A stretch of 64,000 bases of DNA from Ignavibacterium sp. (GTDB taxonomy: Bacteria > Bacteroidota > Ignavibacteria > Ignavibacteriales > Ignavibacteriaceae): assembly GCA_018335755.1 (NCBI GenBank), contig JAGXRK010000066.1:33867-97866 (forward strand). Direction: 5' to 3'. The notes under the pieces are model-generated. The model saw only the letters and a program-made list of their open reading frames with translations, made no database searches and had not been told where the DNA came from. Below are positions 47,732 to 57,655 of the stretch, piece by piece. Made by a program: the position numbers and the translations under genes. Each line of letters opens with the position of its first letter. Within the stretch, counting starts at the first letter, position 1.

Positions 47732-48826
47732 ATGGTTACAACAGGAAAAAAAAACAGGATAATCTTTATTGATTTGATGAGGGCTTTTGCTGTCATCCAG
47801 ATGGTTCAGGGGCATACCGTTGATGTTCTTCTTGCTCCTGCACTAAGGACTGATGAAAATCTTGCATATTCTTTATGGCTTTTTATGCGCGGAATGACAG
47901 CCCCTATTTTTATGTTTACTGCCGGAACCACTTTCACCTATCTTTTCCGACTTGCCCGGGAACCATTCGAAAAAAATCCTCGTGTTCTTAAAGGATTTAA
48001 AAGAGTTTTACTTTTAATTTTTATAGGGTATTTGTTAAGATATCCGACTGCAACTTTGATTGATTTTTCAAGTGTTTCAGAAGCTCAGTGGAGAATATTC
48101 TTTGCAGTTGATGTGCTACACCTTATTGGTTTTGGAATTCTGTTTGTTCTAATACTGGCATATCTTTCTGAGAAAACAAAGTTTGGAGATTATGTGGTTT
48201 TTATCACCGCTGCACTAATCTTCTTCTTACCCGCCGATGCTTTTCAAAAAATTAGTTGGACTAATTATTTTCCTCATCCGGTAGCATCTTATTTTTATTC
48301 AGGTACGGGTTCACAATTTCCACTTTTTCCCTGGGCTGGTTATGTTGTTCTTGGTGGTGGGCTCGGAAGTTATCTGGCAAAAAATCCTATGGTTTTCAAA
48401 TCTCCTAAATTCAGTTTTACATTATCTATAATTGGTTTTATACTTTTATTCATTTCTTATATCGGCGGCGACCTGGCAGTTTTTTTCGGATACAGTTTAG
48501 ATCGTTCTTCAACTTCACTTCTAACTATCTCGTTTAGATTGGGATTTGTATTGCTTCTCAACGCACTGATTTCCTTTATTTCTATAAGCGTTGAGACTAT
48601 ACCAAGAATAATTATATTAGTGGGAAGAAATACTTTATTGATTTATGTTGTTCATCTTATGATACTATATGGTAGTGCGTGGAATAAAGGACTGAATCAT
48701 TTTTGGGGGAAAAGTATGTATGCTCCCGAGACAATAAGTATAGCGCTGGCGATGATTGTTACAATGACAACTATGGTTTGGGTAATAAATAAACTAAGAA
48801 TCAGAAATAAAGAATTGGTAACCTGA
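47732..48826 (+). CDS. HGSNAT/DUF1624-type membrane acyltransferase-like protein
   Basis: A 364-residue membrane protein with about ten hydrophobic segments. It begins [20 protein letters not shown], the opening of the heparan-alpha-glucosaminide N-acetyltransferase catalytic family, and then has [16 protein letters not shown] and [20 protein letters not shown]. Related proteins transfer acyl groups to surface glycans across the membrane. The substrate is unknown. Its stop lies 2 bases before the ruvB ATG, so the two are co-transcribed. Confidence 0.8.
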   Translation: MVTTGKKNRIIFIDLMRAFAVIQMVQGHTVDVLLAPALRTDENLAYSLWLFMRGMTAPIFMFTAGTTFTYLFRLAREPFEKNPRVLKGFKRVLLLIFIGYLLRYPTATLIDFSSVSEAQWRIFFAVDVLHLIGFGILFVLILAYLSEKTKFGDYVVFITAALIFFLPADAFQKISWTNYFPHPVASYFYSGTGSQFPLFPWAGYVVLGGGLGSYLAKNPMVFKSPKFSFTLSIIGFILLFISYIGGDLAVFFGYSLDRSSTSLLTISFRLGFVLLLNALISFISISVETIPRIIILVGRNTLLIYVVHLMILYGSAWNKGLNHFWGKSMYAPETISIALAMIVTMTTMVWVINKLRIRNKELVT

Positions 48827-48828
48827 TA

Positions 48829-49854
48829 ATGGCAAGAAAATCAAAAAATACTGAAGCTGATATAAATAACGAAGAAAAAAAGTTTGAACAAACTCTTCGA
48901 CCGCAAAAAATTAATGAATTCTTCGGACAATCAAAAATAACTGATAACCTTAATGTATTTATTTCCGCAGCGCTGAAAAGAGGCGAGGCATTGGATCATG
49001 TTCTGCTTACAGGTCCTCCCGGATTAGGCAAAACTACACTTGCGCACATTATAGCCAATGAGATGGATGTTAAATTAAAAATAACATCCGGACCCGTACT
49101 TGAAAAACCCGGTGATCTGGCTGGAATTCTTACAACTCTTGAAGAAAACTCTGTTTTGTTTATTGATGAAATACACAGACTGAGTCCTGTTGTTGAAGAA
49201 TATCTTTATTCTGCAATGGAAGATTATAAACTTGATATTATGATTGACAGCGGACCAAATGCCCGTACTGTACAAATAAGTCTGCCGAAATACACGCTGG
49301 TCGGTGCAACTACACGCGCAGGGATGCTTACTTCACCGCTTAGAGACAGATTCGGTATTAAGTTCAGATTGGATTATTATAATTCCGATATATTAAAAGT
49401 AATTGTTCAAAGATCGTCTTCAATTCTTAATCTTAGCATTGATGAAAATGCATCTGTTGAAATTGCTAAACGCTCACGCGGCACACCGCGAATTGCAAAT
49501 CGATTATTAAGACGCACAAGAGATTTTGCTGACTTTGAAAATAAAAATAGTATAGATGTTGAAATTGCAAAGAAAGCACTAACAGCACTTGAAGTTGATG
49601 AATACGGGCTGGATGAAATGGATAAAGAAATTATTTTAGCAATAATAGATAAGTATAAAGGCGGTCCGGTTGGACTGAACACATTGTCGGTCGCAGTTAA
49701 TGAAGATCCCGGCACAATAGAAGAAGTATATGAACCATTTCTGATTCAGCAGGGATTTATTCAGAGAACTCCTAGGGGAAGGGAAGTAACAGATTTAGCT
49801 TACAAACGTTTTGGAAAAATCCGCCTGGGAACTGCCTCGGGTTTATTTGATTAA
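48829..49854 (+). CDS. ruvB: Holliday junction DNA helicase RuvB
   Basis: A 341-residue AAA+ motor. Walker [11 protein letters not shown] is at residues 61-70 and Walker B DEIHR begins at residue 114; [18 protein letters not shown] and the winged-helix C-terminus [16 protein letters not shown] follow. RuvB drives branch migration with RuvA and feeds RuvC. No ruvA or ruvC lies near. It follows the acyltransferase gene by 2 bases and precedes the M1 peptidase by 29. Confidence 0.97.
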   Translation: MARKSKNTEADINNEEKKFEQTLRPQKINEFFGQSKITDNLNVFISAALKRGEALDHVLLTGPPGLGKTTLAHIIANEMDVKLKITSGPVLEKPGDLAGILTTLEENSVLFIDEIHRLSPVVEEYLYSAMEDYKLDIMIDSGPNARTVQISLPKYTLVGATTRAGMLTSPLRDRFGIKFRLDYYNSDILKVIVQRSSSILNLSIDENASVEIAKRSRGTPRIANRLLRRTRDFADFENKNSIDVEIAKKALTALEVDEYGLDEMDKEIILAIIDKYKGGPVGLNTLSVAVNEDPGTIEEVYEPFLIQQGFIQRTPRGREVTDLAYKRFGKIRLGTASGLFD

Positions 49855-49883
49855 TCAATAAATATTTAATTCAGGGAAGAATC

Positions 49884-51755
49884 ATGATTAAGTACTTATT
49901 TACCATTATATGTTTTGTTTTATTCTCTATAGTAAGCATTATAGCGCAAAGTGATCTTTTTATTCCGCGCAATTTTCTTAAAGCCGTAGATAATGGCACT
50001 CGCACATTAAACGGCATGTCCGGTGAAAAATACTGGCAGAACTTATCGGATTATTTTATAAAAATTCAAATTCATCCCAAAGAAAAATTGCTTGAAGGAA
50101 AATCCAGAATTATTTATTACAATAATAGTCCGGATACACTTAAATCAATTTACCTGCGATTGTATCAAAATATTCAGAAACCCGGTGCACCAAGAGATGG
50201 TCAGTTCAATAATGACTGGCTTACTGATGGTATAATAATATCCTCTCTTAAAGTTGCCGGAGATGAATATAATGTAAATGACCGCCAGCTTATTAATGAA
50301 TATGCAACAAACTATCAGATAGTGCTGAAAAATCCAATGCCGCCTTCATCTGAACTTGAGATGGAAATTGATTTCAATTTTGAAATCCCAAAAAGCACCT
50401 GGCGTATGGGTTATTTCGATTCAACTTCGGCATTTATAGCTTATTGGTATCCGCAAGTTTCTGTTTACGATGATATTGATGGATGGGATATAAATGTTTA
50501 TACAGGTTTTGCTGAAATGTATAACGATTTTAACAACTATGAAGTTGAGATAACTGTTCCGCAAAATTTTGGTGTATGGGCAACCGGAATGCTTCAGAAT
50601 CCAGAACAGATCCTGACCAGGAAATATTTAGACAGGTATGAATCGGCACTTGGTTCAGATGAAGTGGTAAATATAATTACTAATGAAGATCTGGAAAGGG
50701 GAAACATCTTTCAAAATAATAAGAATCACACCTATAAATTCCGGGCTGAATATGTACCCGATTTTGCATTTGGATTCAGCGATCACTATTTGTGGGATGC
50801 AGTTAATCTGAAATTAAAAAACGGGAATAATGTTTATGTAGCTGCCGCATACAGAGAGCAGTCAAAAGATTTTTATGAAGTTGCCCGATTAGCAAAAGAG
50901 TGTTTAGTGTATTTCTCAAATGAACTTCCGGGTGTAAATTATCCTTATCCCTCTGCAGTAGTATTTAATGGTTCCGGCGGTATGGAATTTCCAATGATTG
51001 TTAATAACGGCTCAATGTCATCAAAAGCAAATGCACTTGGATTAGCAGCACACGAGCTTGCTCACCAGTATATGCCTTTTTATATGGGTACAAACGAACG
51101 TAAGTATGCCTGGATGGATGAGGGATGGGCTGTAATGCTTCCATTTGATTTTCAGGAACCATACGGCTATGAAAGACGCGACGGAACTATTCGTGCTTAT
51201 GAGACAATTGCCGGTACCGAAAATGATATTCCACCAATGGTTTTATCTATTCATTTAACCGGTTCAACATACCGTAATGCCGCTTACAACAGACCCGGCA
51301 TTGCTTATATGTTCTTAAGAGATTTTATGGGCGATGAGCTTTTCAGCAGAGCGCTTAAGGAGTTTATGAACAGATGGAACGGAAAACATCCACTTCCTTA
51401 CGATTTCTTTTTTACATTTGATGAAATTGCCGGTGAAGATCTTTCCTGGTTCTGGAATCCATGGTTTTATCATTATAGTTTTCCTGACCTTGCAATAAAT
51501 GAAGTTAAAGAAGATGGAAATAAACTTTTCGTAACTGTTAAAAAGAAAGGAAACACACCTGTTCCTGTACAATTAAATTTTACTTATGAAACTGATCAGG
51601 AAAGTATTATTTATAAGACAGCTGAGATATGGAAGGATGGAAAAGATGAAATTGTTGTTGAATATGAAACTGATGGCAAAGTATTCAAAATTGAATTAGG
51701 CAGTAATATAATTCCTGATACTAACCGCGATGATAATGTTTACTTAATAAAATAA
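49884..51755 (+). CDS. Secreted M1-family metallopeptidase
   Basis: A 623-residue protein with signal peptide MIKYLFTIICFVLFSIVSIIAQ. The zinc site is H390-E391-L-A-H394 with Glu413 in WMDEGW, exactly the M1 spacing (HExxH-x18-E). GSGGMEFPMI precedes it, corresponding to the exopeptidase GAMEN motif. It is an exported aminopeptidase-like enzyme, probably periplasmic or surface attached; no T9SS tail is present. It could take part in peptide degradation for nutrition (inference). Confidence 0.9.
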   Translation: MIKYLFTIICFVLFSIVSIIAQSDLFIPRNFLKAVDNGTRTLNGMSGEKYWQNLSDYFIKIQIHPKEKLLEGKSRIIYYNNSPDTLKSIYLRLYQNIQKPGAPRDGQFNNDWLTDGIIISSLKVAGDEYNVNDRQLINEYATNYQIVLKNPMPPSSELEMEIDFNFEIPKSTWRMGYFDSTSAFIAYWYPQVSVYDDIDGWDINVYTGFAEMYNDFNNYEVEITVPQNFGVWATGMLQNPEQILTRKYLDRYESALGSDEVVNIITNEDLERGNIFQNNKNHTYKFRAEYVPDFAFGFSDHYLWDAVNLKLKNGNNVYVAAAYREQSKDFYEVARLAKECLVYFSNELPGVNYPYPSAVVFNGSGGMEFPMIVNNGSMSSKANALGLAAHELAHQYMPFYMGTNERKYAWMDEGWAVMLPFDFQEPYGYERRDGTIRAYETIAGTENDIPPMVLSIHLTGSTYRNAAYNRPGIAYMFLRDFMGDELFSRALKEFMNRWNGKHPLPYDFFFTFDEIAGEDLSWFWNPWFYHYSFPDLAINEVKEDGNKLFVTVKKKGNTPVPVQLNFTYETDQESIIYKTAEIWKDGKDEIVVEYETDGKVFKIELGSNIIPDTNRDDNVYLIK

Positions 51756-51783
51756 ACAACTAGGTTATACTCAAAAAAATAAG

Positions 51784-51815
51784 GGTTCATCACAAAATAA
51801 GATGAACCCTTTACA
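51784..51815. terminator. Bidirectional terminator between M1 peptidase and thx
   Basis: Perfect arms GGGTTCATC and GATGAACCC have a 9-base loop, with T-rich sequence on the plus side. It overlaps the end of thx. Confidence 0.75.
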
Positions 51816-51952
51816 TTTTGAATCTATTTAGCTTTTTCTTTTTCCTTTGGCTTAGCCGGCGGTTTTGATGGAGCTTGATACTTGGGTCTGGTTTTGCCGT
51901 AAGTTCCTCTCCATATTTTACCTTTTCTGGATCTTTTATCGCCTCGTCCCAT
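51812..51952 (-). CDS. thx: Small ribosomal protein bTHX
   Basis: A 46-residue basic protein beginning [20 protein letters not shown], matching the THX family (MGKGDKKSRRGKIFxGSYG type), a 30S subunit peptide first seen in Thermus that sits at the head of the small subunit. The family core is the first 27 residues; the tail here is Lys/Pro-rich. CGGAG lies 6 bases upstream of the ATG. At under 60 codons, it is easily missed. Confidence 0.88.
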
Positions 51953-52018
51953 AAATACTCCGTTTTTTATTATAATAATTATATTTTCAAAATTAATTCA
52001 GTCAGCAGAAGATTTCAA

Positions 52019-52468
52019 CTAAATAGTTATTCCGAATTGTGAAAAATGATGCTCGAAATGTTTTTTATGGAAAACATCCCATTCAGATTTGTTCAAATAA
52101 CCAAATACAGGATGAGCTGGTTTTGATTCCGGGTTTAATCTAAAATATTCTTCATACTTGTTAAGTTCAAAAATTAAAGTTTCTTTAGCAGTATTTATAC
52201 TTTCAAACTCTAAAGGCAGCAAATTCTCACCGATCAAAGGATTAATAAATAATTTTGGAAGAGGTCTGCTGCTCATAAGAAATCTTTTTTGAATAGGAAG
52301 TAACCTGTCTTCAGTTAAAATTTCAATTTCTTTTGTTCCGTTACAAATCCTGAAAGTCAGGATCAAATGTTCAACCATATGCTGTGGGGACATTTTACCC
52401 CAAAGTGGTTTCGCATCAACTTTTAGCTGGTTTAATGCAGTGTTAATTTTTTCTAATTTCAGAAACAT
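52019..52468 (-). CDS. DinB-like protein (DUF1569)
   Basis: A 149-residue protein with MSPQHMVEHLILTFRICNG near the N-terminus and HKKHFEHHFSQFGI at the end. These histidine sets are typical of the DUF1569/DinB four-helix bundle, which often binds a divalent metal. Functions in the superfamily include thiol transferases (bacillithiol, mycothiol), but this member cannot be assigned. It is a single gene read leftward from a T-rich intergenic region. Confidence 0.75.
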   Translation of the reverse strand: MFLKLEKINTALNQLKVDAKPLWGKMSPQHMVEHLILTFRICNGTKEIEILTEDRLLPIQKRFLMSSRPLPKLFINPLIGENLLPLEFESINTAKETLIFELNKYEEYFRLNPESKPAHPVFGYLNKSEWDVFHKKHFEHHFSQFGITI

Positions 52469-52594
52469 GTTAATTATTTTTAACTTGTAAATAATTCTGT
52501 TCGTAGAAATTTTAGTTTATACCTTCACAAAATGAAAATCTACTAAAATCTTTCATCCTTCATCCAACCTGCCTACCCGAGCTGTTATAAGACT

Positions 52595-52660
52595 GTCATT
52601 TCGATCTTAGGGAGAAATCTATATCTTTAAATCGAACGAGATTTCTCAGTCTCCTGAAGA
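52595..52660. repeat. Inverted-repeat element (GTCATTTCGA...GAGAAATCT type)
   Basis: Arms GAGAAATCT (52612-52620) and AGATTTCTC (52639-52647) are perfect 9-mers, with TTCGAT/ATCGAA partly matching around them. The 282-bp gap between genes is otherwise featureless. The motif resembles short dispersed repeats of Bacteroidota genomes; only one copy is in this window. Confidence 0.5.
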
Positions 52661-52750
52661 GATGCCTATGGCAGAGGACTCCTTCTAAATGATATTTCAG
52701 AAGTTGTGCAATATCCTGCTATCACAGGCAGGTCATTCAATCATTCCGGT

Positions 52751-54499
52751 TTATCTAAAACTCTTCTTTTTACCTTTTTTCTTTTCACTGCTGCCTCCGA
52801 ATTTATTGGATCTGTCATCCTTACGAAACTTATCTGAGCTTTTTCTTTCACCGCCCGATCGTTTTGCTCTTTCGTTTCCCCTCCGTTTTTCGGCAACTTC
52901 AACGCTTATTTCGCGTTTCTTCAGCCGCTGTCCTTTAAAACCCTCAATAACTTCTGACTTATAGTTGCTGTCAGCTTCAAAGAATGAAAAGTTTTTCATT
53001 ATATCTATTTCGCCGATATCTATATTTCTTATTCCGGTAAAATCATTTATCATCCCGATTAATTGAGCCGGTTTTAATCCGTCAGTTGTACCAAGATTTA
53101 TAAAATACCGTGTATAATTTGCACGCCTTGATGATCTTGTTCCTTCTTTGGAAAATGATTTACCATCAGTAGGACTGCTGATATCCGGCAGGTTCTTGTA
53201 ATAATCAAGAAAGCGGTTAAACTCCACTGAGACAAATCTTTGAATCAATTCATTTCTATCCATCCATTCAAGTTTATTATAAATCTGTGGTAGAAAAGAT
53301 TCAACCTGAACGTGGTCAATTTCAACTTTTTCAACTCTGTCGATCAGATGAAACAACTGTTTTTCACAAATGTCTCTTCCGCCCGGAATAGGGAGCACTG
53401 TAAATTTTTTATTAAGCTGTTTTTCAATCTGACCAAGCTTATACTTTTCTTTTAGGTGAGCGATGGCGATTGCAATACCTTTTTTACCTGCTCTGCCAGT
53501 CCTGCCGCTGCGATGTGTATAAATTTCCAGTTCGTCCGGAAGATCATAATTAATTATATGTGTAAGATCATCAACATCAAGTCCGCGTGCTGCAACATCG
53601 GTTGCAACAAGCAATTTTAAATTGCGTGTTCTGAATTTATTCATAACATACTCGCGCTGCGGCTGCGACAGATCACCATGCAAAGCATCTGCATTGTAAC
53701 CATCCTGCATAAGCTTTTCAGACACTTCTTTTGTTTCCTGCCGTGTTCTGCAGAAAACAATTCCATAAATATTCGGATAAAAATCCACAATTCTTTTTAG
53801 TGCAAGATATCTATCCTTTGCGTGAATAAAGAAAGCCAGGTGTTCAACATTTTCCGCACCTGAGTTCCGCACGCCTATTGTTATTTCAACCGGATTGAAC
53901 ATATACTTATTAGCAATTGAAAGAAGCTGTTTCGGCATAGTTGCAGAAAATAAAAATGTATTACGGTCTTCGGGTGTTTTTTCAAGAATAGCTTCAAGCT
54001 CTTCCTTAAAACCCATATTTAGCATTTCATCTGCTTCATCCAGCACTACAGCTTTAACCTTGCTGAGATCAACAACTTTTCTGTTAATAAGATCGTTTAG
54101 TCTGCCCGGTGTTGCTGAAATGATCTGAGCGCCTTGTTTAATTTTCTGAATCTGTCTATCCATACTTGAACCCCCGAATACTGCAGCGACAATAATATCT
54201 TTATCATTAACAGAATAATCCTTAAGATCATCTGCAATTTGAAGACACAGTTCACGGGTTGGACAAATAATAAGGTACTGAACCTTTTTTAATTTTGTAT
54301 CAATCTTCTGAATAATCGGTAGACCAAATGCCGCCGTTTTTCCCGTACCAGTTTGAGCTAATGCAATTACATCATCTGTTTCATCCTGCAGGAGCAAGGG
54401 AATGATCTTTTCCTGTATGGGCATTGGGGTTACAAATCCTAATGCATCAACTGCTGAAACAAGACTGTCTTTTAATCCTAGTTCTTTGAACGAACTCAT
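52751..54499 (-). CDS. DEAD-box RNA helicase with DbpA RNA-binding domain
   Basis: A 582-residue helicase. The Q-motif region GFVTPMPIQEKIIP leads into Walker A AQTGTGKT (48-55), DEAD at 154-157, SATMP and the HRSGRTGRAGKKG motif VI. A DbpA-type RNA-binding domain (about residues 470-540, YFINLGTTDGLKPAQLIGM) precedes a Lys/Arg/Ser-rich tail ending KKKGKKKSFR. DbpA homologues remodel 23S rRNA during 50S assembly; CsdA/DeaD homologues act in cold adaptation. The basic tail is typical of DeaD forms. Confidence 0.94.
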   Translation of the reverse strand: MSSFKELGLKDSLVSAVDALGFVTPMPIQEKIIPLLLQDETDDVIALAQTGTGKTAAFGLPIIQKIDTKLKKVQYLIICPTRELCLQIADDLKDYSVNDKDIIVAAVFGGSSMDRQIQKIKQGAQIISATPGRLNDLINRKVVDLSKVKAVVLDEADEMLNMGFKEELEAILEKTPEDRNTFLFSATMPKQLLSIANKYMFNPVEITIGVRNSGAENVEHLAFFIHAKDRYLALKRIVDFYPNIYGIVFCRTRQETKEVSEKLMQDGYNADALHGDLSQPQREYVMNKFRTRNLKLLVATDVAARGLDVDDLTHIINYDLPDELEIYTHRSGRTGRAGKKGIAIAIAHLKEKYKLGQIEKQLNKKFTVLPIPGGRDICEKQLFHLIDRVEKVEIDHVQVESFLPQIYNKLEWMDRNELIQRFVSVEFNRFLDYYKNLPDISSPTDGKSFSKEGTRSSRRANYTRYFINLGTTDGLKPAQLIGMINDFTGIRNIDIGEIDIMKNFSFFEADSNYKSEVIEGFKGQRLKKREISVEVAEKRRGNERAKRSGGERKSSDKFRKDDRSNKFGGSSEKKKGKKKSFR

Positions 54500-54735
54500 T
54501 AATTTTCCTATAAATAATTCTGAATATTTTATTAATAACTTTACTCTGATTAAGATTTAACCGGCTGGCACAACAAAAGATATATCAGGCAAGTTTAATT
54601 TCTATTTAATATGATTCTGAGTAAAAATGCACCGGCAAAGATAAGAAAAAATATGGTGGGTTTTTGTGTCGTATGTCTTAAAATAAGTTTATGGATTTGG
54701 ATCATCTCTCAAGAATATTTTGAGGATATGACATT

Positions 54736-55380
54736 TTAATAAAACTCATAACTTTTTAAGGAGTACTCAAGGCCTTTATAGAACTCGCCATTGCTTTTGG
54801 CAAAATAGTATTCCTTCTTTACCTTACCTGTTCCATACGAAACGTAATCTAATGAATATCCAAGAACTCTGATAAGGGGATAATCCGAATAGTCAATTGA
54901 ATATTTTTTATAAACTACACTCTTAAATATTCCTGCTTCACAAGCAACTGCCGTATCTGTGCATATAACATACGTTGTATCTATTCTTCTCCATCCACGC
55001 AAGTAATATTCACCATTAACAACCGGATACTTGTAAAGTAAAATATCTTCACCGAAGGATGCCCCATCAGGTGAGCCAATAACAAGATACAAACCATAAA
55101 TTTTATTTTGAAGATACAACATATCATTATGTACAAACCAAAACGGAGTGTTAAATTCATAAATAGGTCTTTTATTCCATATATATTGAGCAGGAAGGTG
55201 TTCACTTAACTCACCCTGATCGATTATTGCACCTGTTGAATCATATCCGGTTGAATTGTATGTCCATTTATTACCAAGTTCTAGCGGATAAAATGAAGTA
55301 TCGGTAAGTGAATCAACAAGGTTATCTTTGCAGCTGAGAGCAGATATAAGGATTGATATAACTAGTATAATGAATTTCAT
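54736..55380 (-). CDS. Putative lipoprotein next to the integron end
   Basis: A 214-residue protein with signal sequence MKFIILVISILISALSC, where Cys17 is a good lipobox. The body begins FYPLELGNKWTYNSTGYDSTG, an opening common in Ignavibacteria lipoproteins of unknown function. The ATG lies 26 bases beyond the outer end of the last attC site, just as cassette genes begin after attC, but no attC follows its stop. It may be the last cassette, which has lost its site, or the first ordinary gene beyond the array. Confidence 0.82.
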   Translation of the reverse strand: MKFIILVISILISALSCKDNLVDSLTDTSFYPLELGNKWTYNSTGYDSTGAIIDQGELSEHLPAQYIWNKRPIYEFNTPFWFVHNDMLYLQNKIYGLYLVIGSPDGASFGEDILLYKYPVVNGEYYLRGWRRIDTTYVICTDTAVACEAGIFKSVVYKKYSIDYSDYPLIRVLGYSLDYVSYGTGKVKKEYYFAKSNGEFYKGLEYSLKSYEFY

Positions 55381-55405
55381 ATGTTACTTAATAAATATTT
55401 TGGCC

Positions 55406-55593
55406 AAATAACGGCGTGATGGCTAAGGCGCAGCCCATAGCTACAATGCCGCACTTGTTAATTAAATTTATAATTAGAACGAACTTTCATTTATCAACAA
55501 AGCCAAACGACAAAGCTGAAACGGAAGAACAAACTATAAAAAAATACATATGCCAAGTGCAAAAACGCTGTCGCCTTGAGCCACTGGTTATAT
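55406..55593 (-). repeat. attC site 1 (hydrolase cassette)
   Basis: A 188-bp site between ATATAAC and GTTATTT (minus strand). Inner arms GGCTCAAGGCG-A-CAGC and GCGCCTTAGCC-like pair with one extra base on the R'' side, the usual attC asymmetry. It is the outermost attC of the array. Confidence 0.8.
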
Positions 55594-55612
55594 CTAAATA
55601 ATAATTTATTAT

Positions 55613-56761
55613 TTAAGATATTTCTTCAATCCATCTAATCATTATATCAAGTGAGAAACCAATATTACCAGTTTGACAATGATTTTCTGCGTGTTCTTCT
55701 TTACTAAAAAGTTTGGTTGTTACTGATTTTGCATTTACTAAAGCTTGCTCTTGCATTTTCAACATTTTAGGAGGAATAAAATGATCTTTATTTCCCAAAA
55801 GCAGCAGAACATCTTGTTTGACTAATTCAGAATGAATGTTTACATCATTCATATTTATATAAGTTTCTAAGGCATCAAGAGGCTTTGTTTTCTTCGTTAT
55901 ATACATAAGATGCTTTATCATCCAGTAAGGAATACTGTCTTTAGCTTTTAGGAATTTCTTAGTGGCCATCTTATCCATAAAATTATGAAAATGTTTCATT
56001 GTCCAAAGATGTATCCATCTTACAAAGGGACCCATACTTTTCATATAATCGATTGCGTGACCCGTTGCAATAACTTTAGTAATTCTGGGTTCAAAAGCAG
56101 CAGCTCTTATGCAAAGCCATCCTCCCATTGAAATTCCAAGAATTGTTACATTTTCCAACTTGAAATGATCTAGTACAGCTTTTACAGGTTTTTCCCAATC
56201 AAGTTCTAGAGCAAGTTCATATTTTCTTCTCGCATAACCTTGCCCAGGTCCCTCAAAGGCGACTACTTCATATCCTTGAAATGAAAAGTATCTCATAATT
56301 GAATAAAATTCTTCGATAAAGGAATCGAAACCTCCGTGAATTAAAATTGTACCTTTACTTTTATTCTCAGGTATGATTCTTAATGCAGGTAGAAATACTT
56401 CTTGATAAGGAATTAGAAATCTATCAACATTATCATTCTGTATAGTTTGATAAAAAAAATTGGAAAATTTTTCATACAACAATTCTTTTTCTGGTACTTC
56501 ATCAAGTAGATAAAATTCGGCAGCCCTATAATAAAATGCAGCACTCAGAAATTCATTCTTTGCGATAGATTTATCTGCAAGAGAGATCATTTCTCGTTTC
56601 CAATCAGTAAAACTTTTTATTCGATTACCAACATCAACTAAGTCTTCATAACTTGTATATCCTAAGGAATACCAGCGATTCAACTGAAAATTGAAAAGCT
56701 GATTTTTATGAAACTTATTATATCCAATAGGAAATGTAAATATGTTTTTATTATCTACCAT
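55613..56761 (-). CDS. Alpha/beta hydrolase (cassette gene)
   Basis: A protein of 382 residues from ATG 56761, seven bases past the preceding attC site. The frame is open further upstream, but those 39 codons translate the attC itself. The C-terminal half is an alpha/beta hydrolase: ILIHGGFDSFIEEFY, FEGPGQGYARR and the nucleophile elbow ILGISMGGW, with a late LLLGNKDHFIPP acid. The N-terminal helical cap is like FrsA/DUF1100-type and dihydropseudooxynicotine hydrolases. It belongs to the cassette ending at attC 1. The substrate is unknown. Confidence 0.8.
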   Translation of the reverse strand: MVDNKNIFTFPIGYNKFHKNQLFNFQLNRWYSLGYTSYEDLVDVGNRIKSFTDWKREMISLADKSIAKNEFLSAAFYYRAAEFYLLDEVPEKELLYEKFSNFFYQTIQNDNVDRFLIPYQEVFLPALRIIPENKSKGTILIHGGFDSFIEEFYSIMRYFSFQGYEVVAFEGPGQGYARRKYELALELDWEKPVKAVLDHFKLENVTILGISMGGWLCIRAAAFEPRITKVIATGHAIDYMKSMGPFVRWIHLWTMKHFHNFMDKMATKKFLKAKDSIPYWMIKHLMYITKKTKPLDALETYINMNDVNIHSELVKQDVLLLLGNKDHFIPPKMLKMQEQALVNAKSVTTKLFSKEEHAENHCQTGNIGFSLDIMIRWIEEIS

Positions 56762-56767
56762 ATTTAG

Positions 56768-56992
56768 GTATAACGGCGTTGTGCTTAACCCGCGGCCCAT
56801 AACAAGGAAGCCGAGTAAAACACAAATGCCAATGATTAGCAAACCATGTTTATTTTTCTTTGCAAGCACGGTTTGCAAGTTAATTAATTAGAAGAACAAA
56901 GTTGAACAAGAAACTTTAAACGGAGCACCAACCTTTAAAAATGTAAAATTGCCGAATGCGAAAGTGCAGTCAGCTTGAACCGCTGGTTATGT
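56768..56992 (-). repeat. attC site 2 (cupin cassette)
   Basis: A 225-bp site between ACATAAC and GTTATAC on the minus strand. It contains an inner sub-hairpin GCAAACC...GGTTTGC. It is of the long subtype shared with attC 7. Confidence 0.85.
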
Positions 56993-57037
56993 GCATTTTA
57001 TAAATGCGCAATAATTTTAGGAAGAATATTCCAACAA

Positions 57038-57631
57038 TCATTCAAGCTTTAAAGGTTCTCCAACAATTTTCATTCCGTGCTCTTCAAATACTTTAACAAC
57101 TTCTTCTTTTGATGGTGGTGTTATCCAGGAATCTGTTGTCTTAAAAAAATCTTCCATTTTTCCCGCCGGTAAGTAGGATACTATTGTCTTAGCTTTTTCA
57201 GTTAATTGTATGAATGCGTGTGGAACATTGCGCGGAAGAAATATAGTTTCCCCAGCTTTCATTGTATATCTATCTTCACTAACTTGGAAAAGATATTCTC
57301 CTTCAGTCACAAAAAACCATTCATCTTGATTCAAATGTATATGCAATGGTGGACCTCCATTTGGAGTAGATCCGGTTTGTTCAAATACAGCAAGTTCACC
57401 ATCTGTGTCCTTTCCACTAATTTTTATATCTAAATTATTTAAGGTAACTCCCTTCATTTTGTAACTTTTTCCAAATCTTGCTTCACCAGAATTTACTTTG
57501 AATCCTTTTTTTGTTCGCATAAATATTCCTTTTTCAAAAAACATATTAAAATTATTATTTACTTTAGCAATAATATTTATTGGATATAATAATAATGCAC
57601 TTAAAATAAACTTTCTTCTTTTTATATTCAT
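57038..57631 (-). CDS. Exported cupin-domain protein (cassette gene)
   Basis: A 197-residue single cupin. Metal-ligand motifs are GGPPLHIHLNQDEWFFVTEGEY (the HxH...E set) and LPRNVPHAF. The N-terminus MNIKRRKFILSALLLYP has twin basic residues and a hydrophobic stretch, suggesting export, possibly Tat-like, though the second arginine motif is not classic. GAAGAGAA precedes the ATG. The cassette is closed by attC 2. Function is unknown. Confidence 0.82.
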   Translation of the reverse strand: MNIKRRKFILSALLLYPINIIAKVNNNFNMFFEKGIFMRTKKGFKVNSGEARFGKSYKMKGVTLNNLDIKISGKDTDGELAVFEQTGSTPNGGPPLHIHLNQDEWFFVTEGEYLFQVSEDRYTMKAGETIFLPRNVPHAFIQLTEKAKTIVSYLPAGKMEDFFKTTDSWITPPSKEEVVKVFEEHGMKIVGEPLKLE

Positions 57632-57655
57632 TTCTCTTCTACTATTTGCTTATGC

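Noticed and set aside
55416..55601. A 61-codon plus-strand frame next to the hydrolase gene
   Set aside because: It lies entirely inside attC 1, has no ribosome site and is explained by the palindrome.
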